Assembly (NCBI RefSeq): GCF_000803645.1
Contig: NZ_CP009122.1
Coordinates: 2,580,501 to 2,644,500, forward strand
Length of the DNA stretch: 64,000 nt
Source of the DNA: Sphingopyxis fribergensis
GTDB taxonomy: Bacteria; Pseudomonadota; Alphaproteobacteria; Sphingomonadales; Sphingomonadaceae
Direction: 5' to 3'
The position numbers were made by a program, and so were the translations under genes. Shown here one piece after another: positions 52,659-63,465 of the stretch (position 1 is the stretch's first letter; each line of letters starts with the position of its first letter). The notes beneath the pieces are model-generated. The model worked only from the letters and a program-made list of their open reading frames with translations, made no database searches and had not been told where the DNA came from.

Positions 52659-53339
52659 ATGGCTGCGAATGAACATGTCGACATGGCGACCTCGGGCGCC
52701 GACCGTACCGCCGAACGGCTCGCCGCCGTGCCGGGTATCCGCCGCGCGCCGACACCAAAGCTGCAACAGTTCATGCTGCCCGGCTTCCTCGACACCGAAA
52801 CTTGCGCTGCGCTGATGGCGCAGATCGACCGCGACGTGCGGCCGTCGACGATCGCCGACCCGAACGGCGACAAGACGTTTCGCACCAGCACGACCTGCGA
52901 CCTCGACCACCGCGACCCGATCGTGGTCGCAGTCAACAACCGCCTCCACGACCTCACTGGCATCCCGCGCGAATATGGCGAACCGATGCAGGGCCAGCGC
53001 TACGACGTCGGGCAGGAATTCAAGGCGCACACCGACTATTTCGACCCGCACGGCGCCGATTGGGAAACCTATTGCGCGATCCCCGGCCAGCGCAGCTGGA
53101 CGCTGATGATCTATCTCAACGAACCCGATGCCGGCGGCGCGACGCGCTTCCTTGCGACGGGCAAGATGCACCAGCCCGAAGCCGGCAAGCTGCTCGCGTG
53201 GAACAATGTCCATCTTGACGGCACCGCGAACCCCGACACGCTCCACCACGGGATGAAAGTCCGCAAGGGCCGCAAATATATCATCACCAAATGGTTTCGC
53301 GAACGCCCATGGCCGTGGGCCGAGGGGGATCTGGGCTAG
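52659..53339 (+). CDS. Prolyl 4-hydroxylase-like 2-oxoglutarate/Fe(II) oxygenase
   Basis: 226 residues from ATG 52659; upstream codons in the frame run through the tRNA and are rejected. Iron ligands H124 and D126 (KAHTDYFDP) and H196 (LHHGMKV), with the 2-oxoglutarate-binding K206 in KGRKYIITKWF, match the P4Hc family. RTSTTCDLDHRDPIVVAVNN is also typical. Soluble, no signal peptide. The protein or peptide substrate is unknown. Confidence 0.9.
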   Translation: MAANEHVDMATSGADRTAERLAAVPGIRRAPTPKLQQFMLPGFLDTETCAALMAQIDRDVRPSTIADPNGDKTFRTSTTCDLDHRDPIVVAVNNRLHDLTGIPREYGEPMQGQRYDVGQEFKAHTDYFDPHGADWETYCAIPGQRSWTLMIYLNEPDAGGATRFLATGKMHQPEAGKLLAWNNVHLDGTANPDTLHHGMKVRKGRKYIITKWFRERPWPWAEGDLG

Positions 53340-53357
53340 GCCCACCAAATAAAATCC

Positions 53358-53435
53358 GCTCGCATCGAGCGAAGTCGAGATGCCCATCGGCATTTTGCAC
53401 CTTCAGGGTGTCTCGACTTCGCTCGACACGAACGG
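53358..53435. repeat. Opposed palindrome pair, TCGAGCGAAGTCGAGA type
   Basis: TCGAGCGAAGTCGAGATG at the left faces TCTCGACTTCGCTCGA at the right, with CCATCGGCATTTTGCACCTT-like filler between. It lies between two convergent genes. Confidence 0.7.
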
Positions 53436-53448
53436 GATAGGTCGATTA

Positions 53449-54189
53449 TTATTTCACCAACCGATACTGGAAGTTCAACGTCAACGTGTTGCCGACCTGA
53501 CCCGGCTCGACCGGCGTGGCCTTTGCGTCCATCGCCTGAACGCGCACCATCGGCATCGGTGGATTGGGGCCAAAGCTGCCGCCCTCGCTGATCGACACCA
53601 GCTCGACGCCGCGGAAGCCCGCAAGACGCGCATAATCCTGCGCCTTCGCTTCAGCCGCCTTGATCGCGGTGCCGCGCGCGCCGACCAGCTGGGCATCGGG
53701 ATCCTTCATGCCGAACGACGGGCCGTCGATGTTGGTGCCACCCGCGGCGACCAGCGCATCGAGCAGCGGACCGATATCTTCGATCTTCGACGTCGTCACG
53801 CGGACGCTGTTCGACACCTGATAGCCCAGAAAGCGCGGCGGCTGGCCGTCGGTGCGGTTGTTATAGTCGTACTGCGGCGCCAGATTGATGCCGCTCGTCT
53901 GGATATCCTCGGCCTTGATCCCGCGTGCTTTCACGGCGGCGATCAGCTTGTCCATCGCGGCGGCATTGGCGCGCATCGATTCGACCGCGGTCGGCGCGGT
54001 CGTCGTGACGCCGGCGCCGACGGTCGCCTGGTCGGGACGCGAACGCACTTCCTCGCTGACCGAGAAGGTCAGGATCGGACCCTGGGTCGTTGCTGCTGTC
54101 ACCGTCGAACCTCCCTGCTGCGCGAGCGCGGGCGTTGCCGCCATCAGCGCCAGTCCGCTTGCCATAACGGCGAACATTTGCTTCGTCAT
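53449..54189 (-). CDS. SIMPL-domain (DUF541, YggE-like) periplasmic protein
   Basis: 246 residues from the ATG at 54189 (AGGAGA upstream). A signal peptide (MTKQMFAVMASGLALMAATP, then ALAQ) is followed by a SIMPL domain: ISVSEEV-type strand (FSVSEEVRSRPDQATVGAGV), LIAAVKARGIKAEDIQTSGI and YQVSNSVRVTTSKIEDIGPL. YggE homologues affect oxidative-stress tolerance; the mechanism is unknown. Confidence 0.92.
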   Translation of the reverse strand: MTKQMFAVMASGLALMAATPALAQQGGSTVTAATTQGPILTFSVSEEVRSRPDQATVGAGVTTTAPTAVESMRANAAAMDKLIAAVKARGIKAEDIQTSGINLAPQYDYNNRTDGQPPRFLGYQVSNSVRVTTSKIEDIGPLLDALVAAGGTNIDGPSFGMKDPDAQLVGARGTAIKAAEAKAQDYARLAGFRGVELVSISEGGSFGPNPPMPMVRVQAMDAKATPVEPGQVGNTLTLNFQYRLVK

Positions 54190-54322
54190 TTCATTCTCCT
54201 GTGAACCGGGGTTCCGGCCGTTTCGATCTCCGCCCCGTAACGCAGACGGAACAGACCCGTTCCGGCCTTTGTGCGCAGCGCGCTTGCATGATGCTGAACG
54301 TGTCGGTAGCGCGCCGTTCATA

Positions 54323-54588
54323 TGGGTCAGGGTCTGTTTCTTGCGCGTCCGAGGTTTGAAGCGATTTCGTTCAGGGCGAGGAAGCGGGGCGCAGGCATAT
54401 GACTATATTCCAAGGCGCGCTGACGCTGCCATGGACGAAATCGATCAAATCCCGCAGGGACGTCGAAATGGCTTCGATCTCGACTCCGTGCGCCCTTGCA
54501 GATGGAACCACCATCCGCGGCGGCCGCACGAAGCCGATATCTTCGCCATTTCGACGCCTCGGACGCGCAAGAAGCAGACCCTGACCCA
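54323..54588. mobile_element. 266-bp segment bounded by 32-bp inverted repeats, abutting uup
   Basis: Left arm 54323-54354 (TGGGTCAGGGTCTG onward) and right arm 54557-54588 are inverted copies with 31 of 32 identical bases. The segment carries no convincing gene and no obvious target duplication. It fits a miniature inverted-repeat element, or alternatively a long leader hairpin. The right arm ends on the base before the uup ATG. The remaining gap (54190-54322) shows nothing recognised. Confidence 0.6.
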
Positions 54589-56364
<1,776 letters not shown>

Positions 56365-56408
56365 CCCGCATCGTCATCCCGGTCCCCTCTTCTCTTTCAT
56401 GGACGCCG

Positions 56409-56514
56409 TGGCCGCTAACGACCGATAGTTGCCATAAAGCCCTCTCCCTTTGGGAGAGGGTTGGGTGAGGGTGTCTGAGGTTCGTTTTCGTCGTCGAGTG
56501 CCGATCCCTCACCC
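56409..56514. repeat. 106-bp dispersed repeat, copy 2
   Basis: Matches 40426-40531 in the same orientation with four differences. Its end overlaps the last codons and stop of the minus-strand DUF6456 gene. Confidence 0.85.
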
Positions 56515-56991
56515 CGTCCCGTAAAACCGCGCCAGCCGGTCGAGCGCCAACCCCAGCACCAGCTTCCCCGACCGCGCCGGCCACCCCAACGCCTTCTCTG
56601 CACCCCCAATCCCTTCGCCGCCGCAGATCACGCGCCAGCAGATATCCGCCAGCCCCGGCCCCACGGCGTCGAGCGCCGCATGAAAACGCCGGTGCGCGTC
56701 GATCCGCGCCAGCGACGCGTCCGAAGCCTGCGCCCCGCCCCGGCTCTTCCCCGGCGGCGCGGCATCCCAGCGCATCGTCACCCGCGCCGACAGCCCTGCG
56801 CGCTCATAATCGGCGCGGAGCCTCTCCCCCGCACTCAACTGCGCCGCGCTAAGCAACCCCCGCGATGCCAGCCACGCAATTGGGCTTTCACCGACATTCA
56901 CCGTCACATGCCGCATCACCTGCGGCCCCGTCTTGCCCGGATCGATCCGGTCGTCGGGGTGAAGGCGGGTTTCGAGGCGGCGTGCGGTCAT
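56509..56991 (-). CDS. DUF6456-family protein
   Basis: 160 residues from the ATG at 56991, with AAGGAGA 6 bases upstream. NVGESPIAWLASRGLLSAAQ, LSAGERLRADYERAGLSARV, DAVGPGLADICWRVICGGEG and ALGWPARSGKLVLGLALDRL match the DUF6456 pattern. The C-terminal part looks like a recombinase/terminase-type HTH. Function unknown. The stop codon and last codon lie within the dispersed repeat. It is divergent from an XRE regulator. Confidence 0.85.
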   Translation of the reverse strand: MTARRLETRLHPDDRIDPGKTGPQVMRHVTVNVGESPIAWLASRGLLSAAQLSAGERLRADYERAGLSARVTMRWDAAPPGKSRGGAQASDASLARIDAHRRFHAALDAVGPGLADICWRVICGGEGIGGAEKALGWPARSGKLVLGLALDRLARFYGTG

Positions 56992-57079
56992 GCGATTCTC
57001 CTTGGTTTGCACGCCGCACTTGACACTGGAATATTTTGTAGGAAAGAAGAAACCGATTTGGTTATTTGAGGGTTTTGCG

Positions 57080-57640
57080 ATGATCAACAGCATCCGCTCG
57101 GTCCGCCGCGCCAAGGGCCTGACGCTCGAAGAAGTCGGGCATCGCTGCGACCCGCCGACCACCGCCCAGACGATCGGCCGCCTCGAAACCGGCACGCGCA
57201 CCCTCACGCTCGGCTGGATGAACCGCATCGCCATCGCGCTCGGCGTCGATGCCGCTGAACTGGTGCAACTCCCCCAAGACACCCAGCTTACTATCACCGC
57301 ACTCCTCGGCGCCGAGGGGGCTCAAGCGCCGACGCGCGTCGAACAGGCGCTCACCGCGCGCCCGGGCGAAGATATGGTAGCGGTGCGCGTCACCTCATCG
57401 ATCGGTGACTATCGCGCCGGCGACGAAATCTGGTGCCGCCGGATCGAGGGCGACTGGACGAACGCGCTCAACCGCGACCTGCTCGTCCCCCGCCCCGCCG
57501 GCCGTTTCTTCTTCGCCCGCCTGCTCAACGTCGACGGCGAGAAACTCCACCTCCTCCCGCTCGGCACCGGACAGCGCCAGCAGGTCGTCAGCAATCCGCC
57601 CTGGGCCGCGGTCGCCGTCCGTCTGTTCCGCACCCTCTGA
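57080..57640 (+). CDS. XRE-family HTH regulator
   Basis: 186 residues from ATG 57080 (GAGGG upstream). HTH at about 4-58: IRSVRRAKGLTLEEVGHRCD and TAQTIGRLETGTRTLTLGWM. The C-terminal 120 residues resemble a LexA/S24-like effector fold (GDYRAGDEIWCRRIEG) without visible Ser-Lys dyad. The GTG of the downstream glycosyltransferase follows its stop with no gap, so the genes are co-translated. The spacer to DUF6456 is AT-rich and contains TTGACA at 57020. Confidence 0.82.
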   Translation: MINSIRSVRRAKGLTLEEVGHRCDPPTTAQTIGRLETGTRTLTLGWMNRIAIALGVDAAELVQLPQDTQLTITALLGAEGAQAPTRVEQALTARPGEDMVAVRVTSSIGDYRAGDEIWCRRIEGDWTNALNRDLLVPRPAGRFFFARLLNVDGEKLHLLPLGTGQRQQVVSNPPWAAVAVRLFRTL

Positions 57641-58816
57641 GTGCCCACCGCAACGCCCTTGCGCGTCCTGTCGATCGCAACGCTTTTCCCCGACGCCGCG
57701 CGGCCGAACTTCGGCCTGTTCGTCGAGAAAAGCCTGCGCGCGCTCTCAGCGCAGCCGGGCATCGACCTCACGATCGTCGCGCCGGTCGGCTTGCCGCCCT
57801 TTCCGCTCTCGCTTCACCAACGCTACCGGGCGCTGCGCGACCTGCCGCATAGCGAACAATGGAACGGCCTGACCGTCCTCCGCCCGCGCTTTACGCTGAT
57901 CCCGCGCTACGGCGCCCGTTTCAACCCCGCGCAAGTTGCGCGCTCGGTTCTCGCGGCCGTGCGCGGCCAGTGCTTCGACGTGATCGACGCGCAATTCTTC
58001 TACCCCGACGCCCCCGCCGCGATGCGCGTCGCAGCGACACTGAGCCTCCCTTTCTCGGCCAAGGCGCGCGGCGCCGATATCAGCCACTTCGGCCATGACC
58101 CGGCAACGCGCTCGCAGGTGATCGAAGCGGGCGCGAAGGCAGCTGGCCTCCTCGCCGTCTCCGAAGCGATGCGCGGCGACATGGCCGCAATCGGCCTCGA
58201 TCCGGCCAAGATCGCCGTCCACTACACCGGCATCGACACCGCGCGCTTCCACCCCGGCGACCGCGCCGCAGCGCGCGCGGCGCTCGGAGTGCACGGTGCC
58301 GCGACGATCCTCACCGTCGGCGCGCTTATCGCGCGCAAGGGACAAGCGCTCGTGATCGAAGCCATGCCGGCGCTACCCGGCGTCGACTATTGGCTCGCCG
58401 GCGCGGGCGAAGAGGAGGGCCGCTACCGCGCGCTCGCGCAGAAACTCGGGGTCGGAACGCGCGTTCATTTCATGGGCCCCGTGGCGAACGCCAACCTCCC
58501 CCAGCTCTATCGGGCAGCCGACGTGGTCGTCATGCCCTCAGCCAGTGAGGGGCTCGCCAATGCCTGGGTCGAGGCGCTCGCCTGCGGCACGCCCATCGTG
58601 ATCAGCGATGCGGGCGGCGCCTACGAACTGCTAACAACGCCGGTTGCGGGCCGGATCGTCGATCGCACACCAGGCGCGATTGCCGAAGCCGTGCAGGCCA
58701 TTCTCGCAAACCCGCCCGCGCCTTCGGACGTCGCGGCGACCCTCGGCGGGCGGTTCGACTGGGATCGCAATGGCCGCGAATTCGCCGCGCATCTGCGCCG
58801 CTGCGCCGACCTCTAG
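57641..58816 (+). CDS. Glycosyltransferase family 4 protein
   Basis: 391 residues from GTG 57641 directly after the XRE stop. A GT-B fold: RVLSIATLFPDAARPNFGLF at the N-terminus, the sugar-nucleotide domain from ILTVGALIARKGQALVIEAM, and the EX7E-type motif PSASEGLANAWVEALACGTP. It probably builds an exopolysaccharide or lipid-linked sugar at the inner membrane. No other polysaccharide genes are nearby. Confidence 0.9.
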   Translation: MPTATPLRVLSIATLFPDAARPNFGLFVEKSLRALSAQPGIDLTIVAPVGLPPFPLSLHQRYRALRDLPHSEQWNGLTVLRPRFTLIPRYGARFNPAQVARSVLAAVRGQCFDVIDAQFFYPDAPAAMRVAATLSLPFSAKARGADISHFGHDPATRSQVIEAGAKAAGLLAVSEAMRGDMAAIGLDPAKIAVHYTGIDTARFHPGDRAAARAALGVHGAATILTVGALIARKGQALVIEAMPALPGVDYWLAGAGEEEGRYRALAQKLGVGTRVHFMGPVANANLPQLYRAADVVVMPSASEGLANAWVEALACGTPIVISDAGGAYELLTTPVAGRIVDRTPGAIAEAVQAILANPPAPSDVAATLGGRFDWDRNGREFAAHLRRCADL

Positions 58817-58825
58817 ATACGGCAA

Positions 58826-58854
58826 CGCCGGCCCACCTCGAAAGGGGACCGGCG
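58826..58854. terminator. Hairpin between convergent glycosyltransferase and secF
   Basis: CGCCGG (58826-58831) and CCGGCG (58849-58854) with internal CC/GG pairs form a stem in the 63-base gap between the two gene ends. There is no clear T-run on the plus strand (CCAATTTC), so it is only a probable terminator. Confidence 0.35.
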
Positions 58855-58879
58855 CCAATTTCACCCGAATGAAGCCGGC

Positions 58880-59860
58880 TCAGACGACCGCACCGTCGTC
58901 CTTGCGTTCAACGCGCTCGCCGCCGTCCATCCCCGCCGTCGTGCGCGGCACGAAGCTGTGCGGACCGACCTTCAGCCACACCAGCACCGGCGTCGACATC
59001 AGCACCGACGAATAGCCGCCGATAAACACGCCGAACAGCATCGCCGCGGTAAAGCCGAAAATCACGTCCGGGCCAAAGAGCAACAGCATGCCGAGCGCCA
59101 GGACCATGGCGACCGTCGTCATGACCGTGCGCGACAGCGTTTCGTTGATGCTGAGATTGAGTAGCGGAACGATCTCCATCTTGCGATATTTTTTCAGATT
59201 TTCTCGAATGCGGTCGTACACGACGATCGTGTCGTTGAGCGAATAGCCGACGATCGTCAGCAGCGCCGCGACGCTGTTCAGGTCGAACTGCATCTGCGTC
59301 ACCGCGAACAGGCCGAACGTCAGCGACACTTCGTGAAACAGGCGGCCAAGCGCGCCGACACCGAACTGCCACTCGAAGCGTATCCATATATAAATGGAAA
59401 TGCCGAGGATCGCGAGGCCCAGGCTGATCGCCCCGGTGCGGATCAATTCGCCCGACACCTTGCCCGAAACGGTTTCGACCGAACCGGTCTTCGCGGTCGG
59501 GAAGGCCTTTTGAATGCCCGATACCAGCTGTTGCCCCGCGCGCTCGGCGGCGGACTTGTCGCCGTCGGGAAGTGCGGTGCGGATCGACACCGCCTTGTCC
59601 GACCCGAACTGCTGGATCGTCGCTTCACCAAGGCCGATGTCGCCGACCTTTTCGCGAATTTCGTCGATCGGCGGCATCCCCTGGGTGAATTCGACGCGGA
59701 CCGACTGGCCGCCGACGAAGTCGACGCCGAGGTTCAGCCCCTTCACCGCGACCAGTGCAATCGACACCGCCACGAGGAAAAAGCTCATGAACGAGGCGAC
59801 TTTCCGCCAGCGCAGGAAGTCGATATTGGTGTCGTCGGGGACGAGTTTCAGCAAGCGCAT
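58880..59860 (-). CDS. secF: Protein translocase subunit SecF
   Basis: 326 residues, six membrane helices with a large periplasmic loop after the first. NLGVDFVGGQSVRVEFTQG at the loop start and VGYSLNDTIVVYDRIRENLK in helix 4-5 are SecF signatures. With SecD and YajC it uses the proton gradient to help SecYEG export. It follows secD by 12 bases. Confidence 0.96.
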   Translation of the reverse strand: MRLLKLVPDDTNIDFLRWRKVASFMSFFLVAVSIALVAVKGLNLGVDFVGGQSVRVEFTQGMPPIDEIREKVGDIGLGEATIQQFGSDKAVSIRTALPDGDKSAAERAGQQLVSGIQKAFPTAKTGSVETVSGKVSGELIRTGAISLGLAILGISIYIWIRFEWQFGVGALGRLFHEVSLTFGLFAVTQMQFDLNSVAALLTIVGYSLNDTIVVYDRIRENLKKYRKMEIVPLLNLSINETLSRTVMTTVAMVLALGMLLLFGPDVIFGFTAAMLFGVFIGGYSSVLMSTPVLVWLKVGPHSFVPRTTAGMDGGERVERKDDGAVV

Positions 59861-59872
59861 CGTTTCGCTCCC

Positions 59873-61486
59873 TTAAATATTGATCGACGTCGGGCGCTTG
59901 GTCCGCAGCCAATGGGCTACGAACATGCGCGTGACGGTGACGGCGGTGAAAACGCTGGTGACGATGCCGATGGTCAAAACCACGGCAAAGCCCTTGATCG
60001 GGCCGGAACCGAACCAGAACATCAGCGCGGCGGCGATGACGTTGGTGACGTTAGCGTCGAAAATTGCGCGGCTGGCTTCGGAATAGCCAAGCTCCACGGC
60101 CTGGAATATCTTTCGACCGCGCTTCAGCTCTTCGCGTATGCGTTCGTTGATGAGCACGTTGGCGTCGACCGCGGCGCCGATGGTGAGCACGAAGCCCGCG
60201 ATGCCCGGCAGGGTCAGCGTCGCGTTGAACGCCGCCATCGTCGCGATAATCAGGAAGACGTTGAAAGCGAGCGCGATGCAGGCATAGACGCCGAAGCGGC
60301 CATAGACGACGAGCATCAGCACCAGCACCGAAACCGTTGCGATAATGCCCGCGATCGCGCCCTTGCGGATCGAATCGGCACCAAGCTCCGGCGTCACCGT
60401 GCGTTCTTCGACAACGGTCATCTTCACCGGGAGCGCACCCGAACGGAGCGAAATCGCCAGCGCATTGGCGCTCGCGACGCTGAAGCTGCCCGAAATCTGC
60501 GCGCTACCGCCCAGGATCGGCTCGTTGATCGACGGCGCCGACAGCACTTTGCCGTCGAGGACCATCGCGAAACGCTTGCCGACGCTCTGCGCCGTCACCT
60601 TGGCAAAGGTGCTCGAACCGCCCGAATCGAACCGGATCGACACGACCGGCTGGTTGTTCTGCGGGTCATAGCTTTGCTTGGCGTCGATCAACTGCTCGCC
60701 GCTGATCATCACCTGGCGGCGCAATACCTCGAACGGCGCCCCGCTGCCCTCGCCCTCGGCATAGGGGACGATCTCGCTGCCCACGGGAACGCGGCCCGCG
60801 GCGGCTTCGGCTGGATCGGCGTTGGCGTCGACCATGCGGAATTCGAGCCGCGCGGTCTTGCCGATCAATTCCTTGAGCGCCGCAGGGTCATCGAGCCCGG
60901 GGACCTGCACAACGACGCGGTCGTCGCCCTCACGGATGATCGTCGGTTCGCGCGTGCCGAGCGCGTTGACGCGCTTGTCGATGATGTCGCGCGCGGTATC
61001 CATGGCGTTCTTGACCGCCTGCGCCTGTCCGGCGCTGGTCGGGGTCATCACGATCCGCGCCGAATCGATGACGTTGATGCTCCAGTCGCGCTGCCCGGTC
61101 AGCCCGGCGCCCTGCGTCTCGCTGAACAAACGCTCGCGTGCAGCGTCGAGCTTCGTCTGGTCGCGAACGAGGAAGCTGATCTTGCCGCCCGCAGTCGACA
61201 GTTCGCCGATCGCGATATCGTCGTCGGGGCCGCTCTCGCCGCGCATCGCGGTGCGCACGGTCTTTTCCATATTCGCCAGCTGCGTCTTGCGCAGGTCGAC
61301 GATGTCGGCCTCGAGCAGCAAATGGCTCCCGCCAGCAAGATCGAGGCCCAGATTGACCTTCGCCTGCAGGAAGGACGGCAGGCTATCCATCGTCTTCTGG
61401 GGCAAGAAAGTGGGGATCGAGAAGATGATACCGAGCAGCAAGATGATGCTGATACCGATGGTCTTCCAGCGCGGGAAATCGAGCAT
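59873..61486 (-). CDS. secD: Protein translocase subunit SecD
   Basis: 537 residues. The first helix (TIGISIILLLGIIFSIPTFL) is followed by NLGLDLAGGSHLLLEADI, the D1 periplasmic signature, a long P1 domain, and the C-terminal six-helix core with GAAVDANVLINERIREELKR. It works with SecF in late export steps. It lies between yajC and secF, the usual order. Confidence 0.97.
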   Translation of the reverse strand: MLDFPRWKTIGISIILLLGIIFSIPTFLPQKTMDSLPSFLQAKVNLGLDLAGGSHLLLEADIVDLRKTQLANMEKTVRTAMRGESGPDDDIAIGELSTAGGKISFLVRDQTKLDAARERLFSETQGAGLTGQRDWSINVIDSARIVMTPTSAGQAQAVKNAMDTARDIIDKRVNALGTREPTIIREGDDRVVVQVPGLDDPAALKELIGKTARLEFRMVDANADPAEAAAGRVPVGSEIVPYAEGEGSGAPFEVLRRQVMISGEQLIDAKQSYDPQNNQPVVSIRFDSGGSSTFAKVTAQSVGKRFAMVLDGKVLSAPSINEPILGGSAQISGSFSVASANALAISLRSGALPVKMTVVEERTVTPELGADSIRKGAIAGIIATVSVLVLMLVVYGRFGVYACIALAFNVFLIIATMAAFNATLTLPGIAGFVLTIGAAVDANVLINERIREELKRGRKIFQAVELGYSEASRAIFDANVTNVIAAALMFWFGSGPIKGFAVVLTIGIVTSVFTAVTVTRMFVAHWLRTKRPTSINI

Positions 61487-61541
61487 GGTCTAAAGATCCG
61501 ATAGCAAGAGCGGGACCGCAACGGGCGCGGGCTCCGCCGCG

Positions 61542-61871
61542 TCAGTCGTTGGCGGGCTTGCCACCGGGCTGCAGGACGTCGGCGAGAGTCGACTTGACGA
61601 CCTTGATCTTCACCCCCTGCGCGATTTCGACATCGACGAACTCATCGTCGACGCGCGTGACCTTACCGACGATACCGCCGCCGGTCACGACCTGGTCGCG
61701 CGGCTTGACCGCCGCGACCTTGTTGCGATGTTCCTTTGCGCGAACCTGCTGCGGGCGGATCAGGAAGAACCAGAACACCGCAAAAATCAGCAGATAGGGA
61801 ACCAGCATCAGGAAACCGGCAGCCCCGCCGCCCGATCCGGCCGCCTGGGTCAGAAGCAATTGCGTCGACAT
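61542..61871 (-). CDS. yajC: Preprotein translocase accessory subunit YajC
   Basis: 109 residues from the ATG at 61871. A single membrane helix (FLMLVPYLLIFAVFWFFLIR) ends in the typical RPQQ motif, followed by a small cytoplasmic domain (VVTGGGIVGKVTRVDDEFVD). It is the first gene of yajC-secD-secF. Confidence 0.95.
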   Translation of the reverse strand: MSTQLLLTQAAGSGGGAAGFLMLVPYLLIFAVFWFFLIRPQQVRAKEHRNKVAAVKPRDQVVTGGGIVGKVTRVDDEFVDVEIAQGVKIKVVKSTLADVLQPGGKPAND

Positions 61872-62149
61872 GGATGAAAAACTTTCCGTTCGTAAGCAGC
61901 GCCAAATTCCCCTCCGGAACCGGCACGCAAATATGGCGCGGCGCCTATCACGCAGGGAAGATGCGCGCAACCGGTCGCTGCGCTCCTCCCCGCGCGCCCA
62001 AGGCCAAGAACTTGGGGAAGCGCCGCCGAAATGGGAATCATGCCCGCCATATCAAGACTGCGGGCCCGATCGATCGAAAGCAAGCCATCGCCGCTTGCAT
62101 CGCCCGCCAACCCGCGCTAGGGGCCTCGCCTGCCCTTAAGGGGGCCGGT
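61872..62149. other. Spacer between yajC and tRNA-Pro
   Basis: 278 bases that must hold the yajC-secDF promoter and the tRNA promoter on opposite strands. I see no strong hairpin, repeat or convincing small gene. An open frame crosses it but lacks a ribosome binding site and runs into the tRNA. Confidence 0.35.
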
Positions 62150-62226
62150 CGGGACGTAGCGCAGCCTGGTAGCGCATCACACTGGGGGTGTGGGGGTCGG
62201 AGGTTCGAATCCTCTCGTCCCGACCA
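62150..62226 (+). tRNA. tRNA-Pro (anticodon GGG)
   Basis: A complete cloverleaf on the plus strand: acceptor CGGGACG/CGTCCCG, D-arm GCGCAGCCTGGTAGCGC, anticodon loop TGGGGGT, T-arm GGAGG-TTCGAAT-CCTCT, then A and encoded CCA. The proline-specific C1-G72 pair is present. Confidence 0.96.
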
Positions 62227-62254
62227 ATTTTACCGTCACCAAAGGCGAGGAACG

Positions 62255-62998
62255 ATGCAGGCAAGCGCGCTGATCGTAATCGCCGCCTTCCTCACATCGA
62301 TCGTGTCGGGCGTTTTCGGGATGGCCGGCGGCATCATCTTCATGGGTGTGCTGACGTGGTTACTGCCCGCCGCACTCGCGCTGGCGCTGCACGGCGTCAT
62401 CCAGTTCGCGTCGAACCTATGGCGCTTCCTGATCCATCGGCGGCACGTCGTCTGGTCGGTTCTCATCTGGTTCGGGCTCGGATCGGTCGCTTCGCTCGGC
62501 TTTTTCTCGCTGGTGCTCTTCGCGCCAACCAAATTCCTCGTTTTCCTGGGGCTGGGCCTCACGCCGATCCTAGTCTGGCTCCCCGAAAGATGGCTGCGGC
62601 TCGATGCGAGCAATCGTTGGCATGCGATCGGCGGCGGTTTCGTATCGAACGGCCTGTCGCTCGTCTCGGGAGTGTCGGGTCCGGTGACCGATCTGTTGTT
62701 CGTGAATACCACGCTCAATCGCCATCAGGTCGTCGCTACCAAGGCGGTGATGCAGGCGATGGGCCACGCATCGAAGATCCTCGTCTACGGCGGCCTGCTG
62801 CTGGGCGCCGCGGCGCGCGAGGCCATCGCGCTTCCCGCGACCCTCATCGCCGTCGCGGCGTCGATGGCGGGCATCATGGTCGGCGGCTATATCCTCCACC
62901 GGATCAGCGACGCACAATTCCGCAGCAGCCGCCGCTGGATCGTGACCATCGTCGGCGCCGCCTTCCTGTTTCAGGCGATCCGGATCGCGCTGGCCTGA
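62255..62998 (+). CDS. TauE/SafE-family membrane transporter
   Basis: 247 residues from ATG 62255 (GGCGAGG upstream); the frame upstream passes through the tRNA. Seven to eight membrane helices; SGVFGMAGGIIFMGVLTWLL and SNGLSLVSGVSGPVTDLLFV are the two inverted half-repeats typical of the TauE/SafE family. It probably exports or imports a sulfur-containing or other organic anion; the substrate is unknown. Confidence 0.88.
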   Translation: MQASALIVIAAFLTSIVSGVFGMAGGIIFMGVLTWLLPAALALALHGVIQFASNLWRFLIHRRHVVWSVLIWFGLGSVASLGFFSLVLFAPTKFLVFLGLGLTPILVWLPERWLRLDASNRWHAIGGGFVSNGLSLVSGVSGPVTDLLFVNTTLNRHQVVATKAVMQAMGHASKILVYGGLLLGAAAREAIALPATLIAVAASMAGIMVGGYILHRISDAQFRSSRRWIVTIVGAAFLFQAIRIALA

Positions 62999-63035
62999 CA
63001 AGGCGGGGCGACCAAAAGGCCGCCCCGCACAACAG

Positions 63036-63368
63036 TCAGTTCGCGTCTAGCGGCGCATCTTCGGGCGGCGGCGGCGCGGCGCGGGCATTGCGCATCGCTT
63101 CCATTTCGGACTTTTCGATCGCGCCGTCGCCGTTCGAATCGATATGCTTGATGAAGGCGTCGACCTTCTCCGGCGAGGCCATCGAGGGATCGCCCTGCCG
63201 CTGTGCCCGCATTTCGGCCATTTTGGTGATCTCGGCCTTGTCGAGCTTGCCGTCGCTGTTGCTGTCCAGCATCGCAAAGATGCGGCCACCGTCCTGCGGC
63301 GGCTGCGCGGCCGCGATGCCCGGCACAGTCAGGCCGATCAAAGCGGCCATCATCGTCAATTTCTTCAT
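63036..63368 (-). CDS. Secreted EF-hand calcium-binding protein
   Basis: 110 residues from the ATG at 63368 (AAAGGA upstream). A signal peptide (MKKLTMMAALIGLTVPGIAA, then AQ) is followed by two EF-hand loops, DSNSDGKLDKAE and DSNGDGAIEKSE, each with Asp/Asn at 1, 3 and 5 and Glu at 12. A periplasmic Ca2+-binding role is likely. Such small proteins are common in sphingomonads. Confidence 0.88.
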   Translation of the reverse strand: MKKLTMMAALIGLTVPGIAAAQPPQDGGRIFAMLDSNSDGKLDKAEITKMAEMRAQRQGDPSMASPEKVDAFIKHIDSNGDGAIEKSEMEAMRNARAAPPPPEDAPLDAN

Positions 63369-63465
63369 TCCATGTCCTTTGGTCATATCGGCAATAGCGC
63401 CGGGACGCCCCGGAGCGGACATGGCATTTCGCGTGTCGCAAAACTATGGCAGCGGTTTCGGCTCG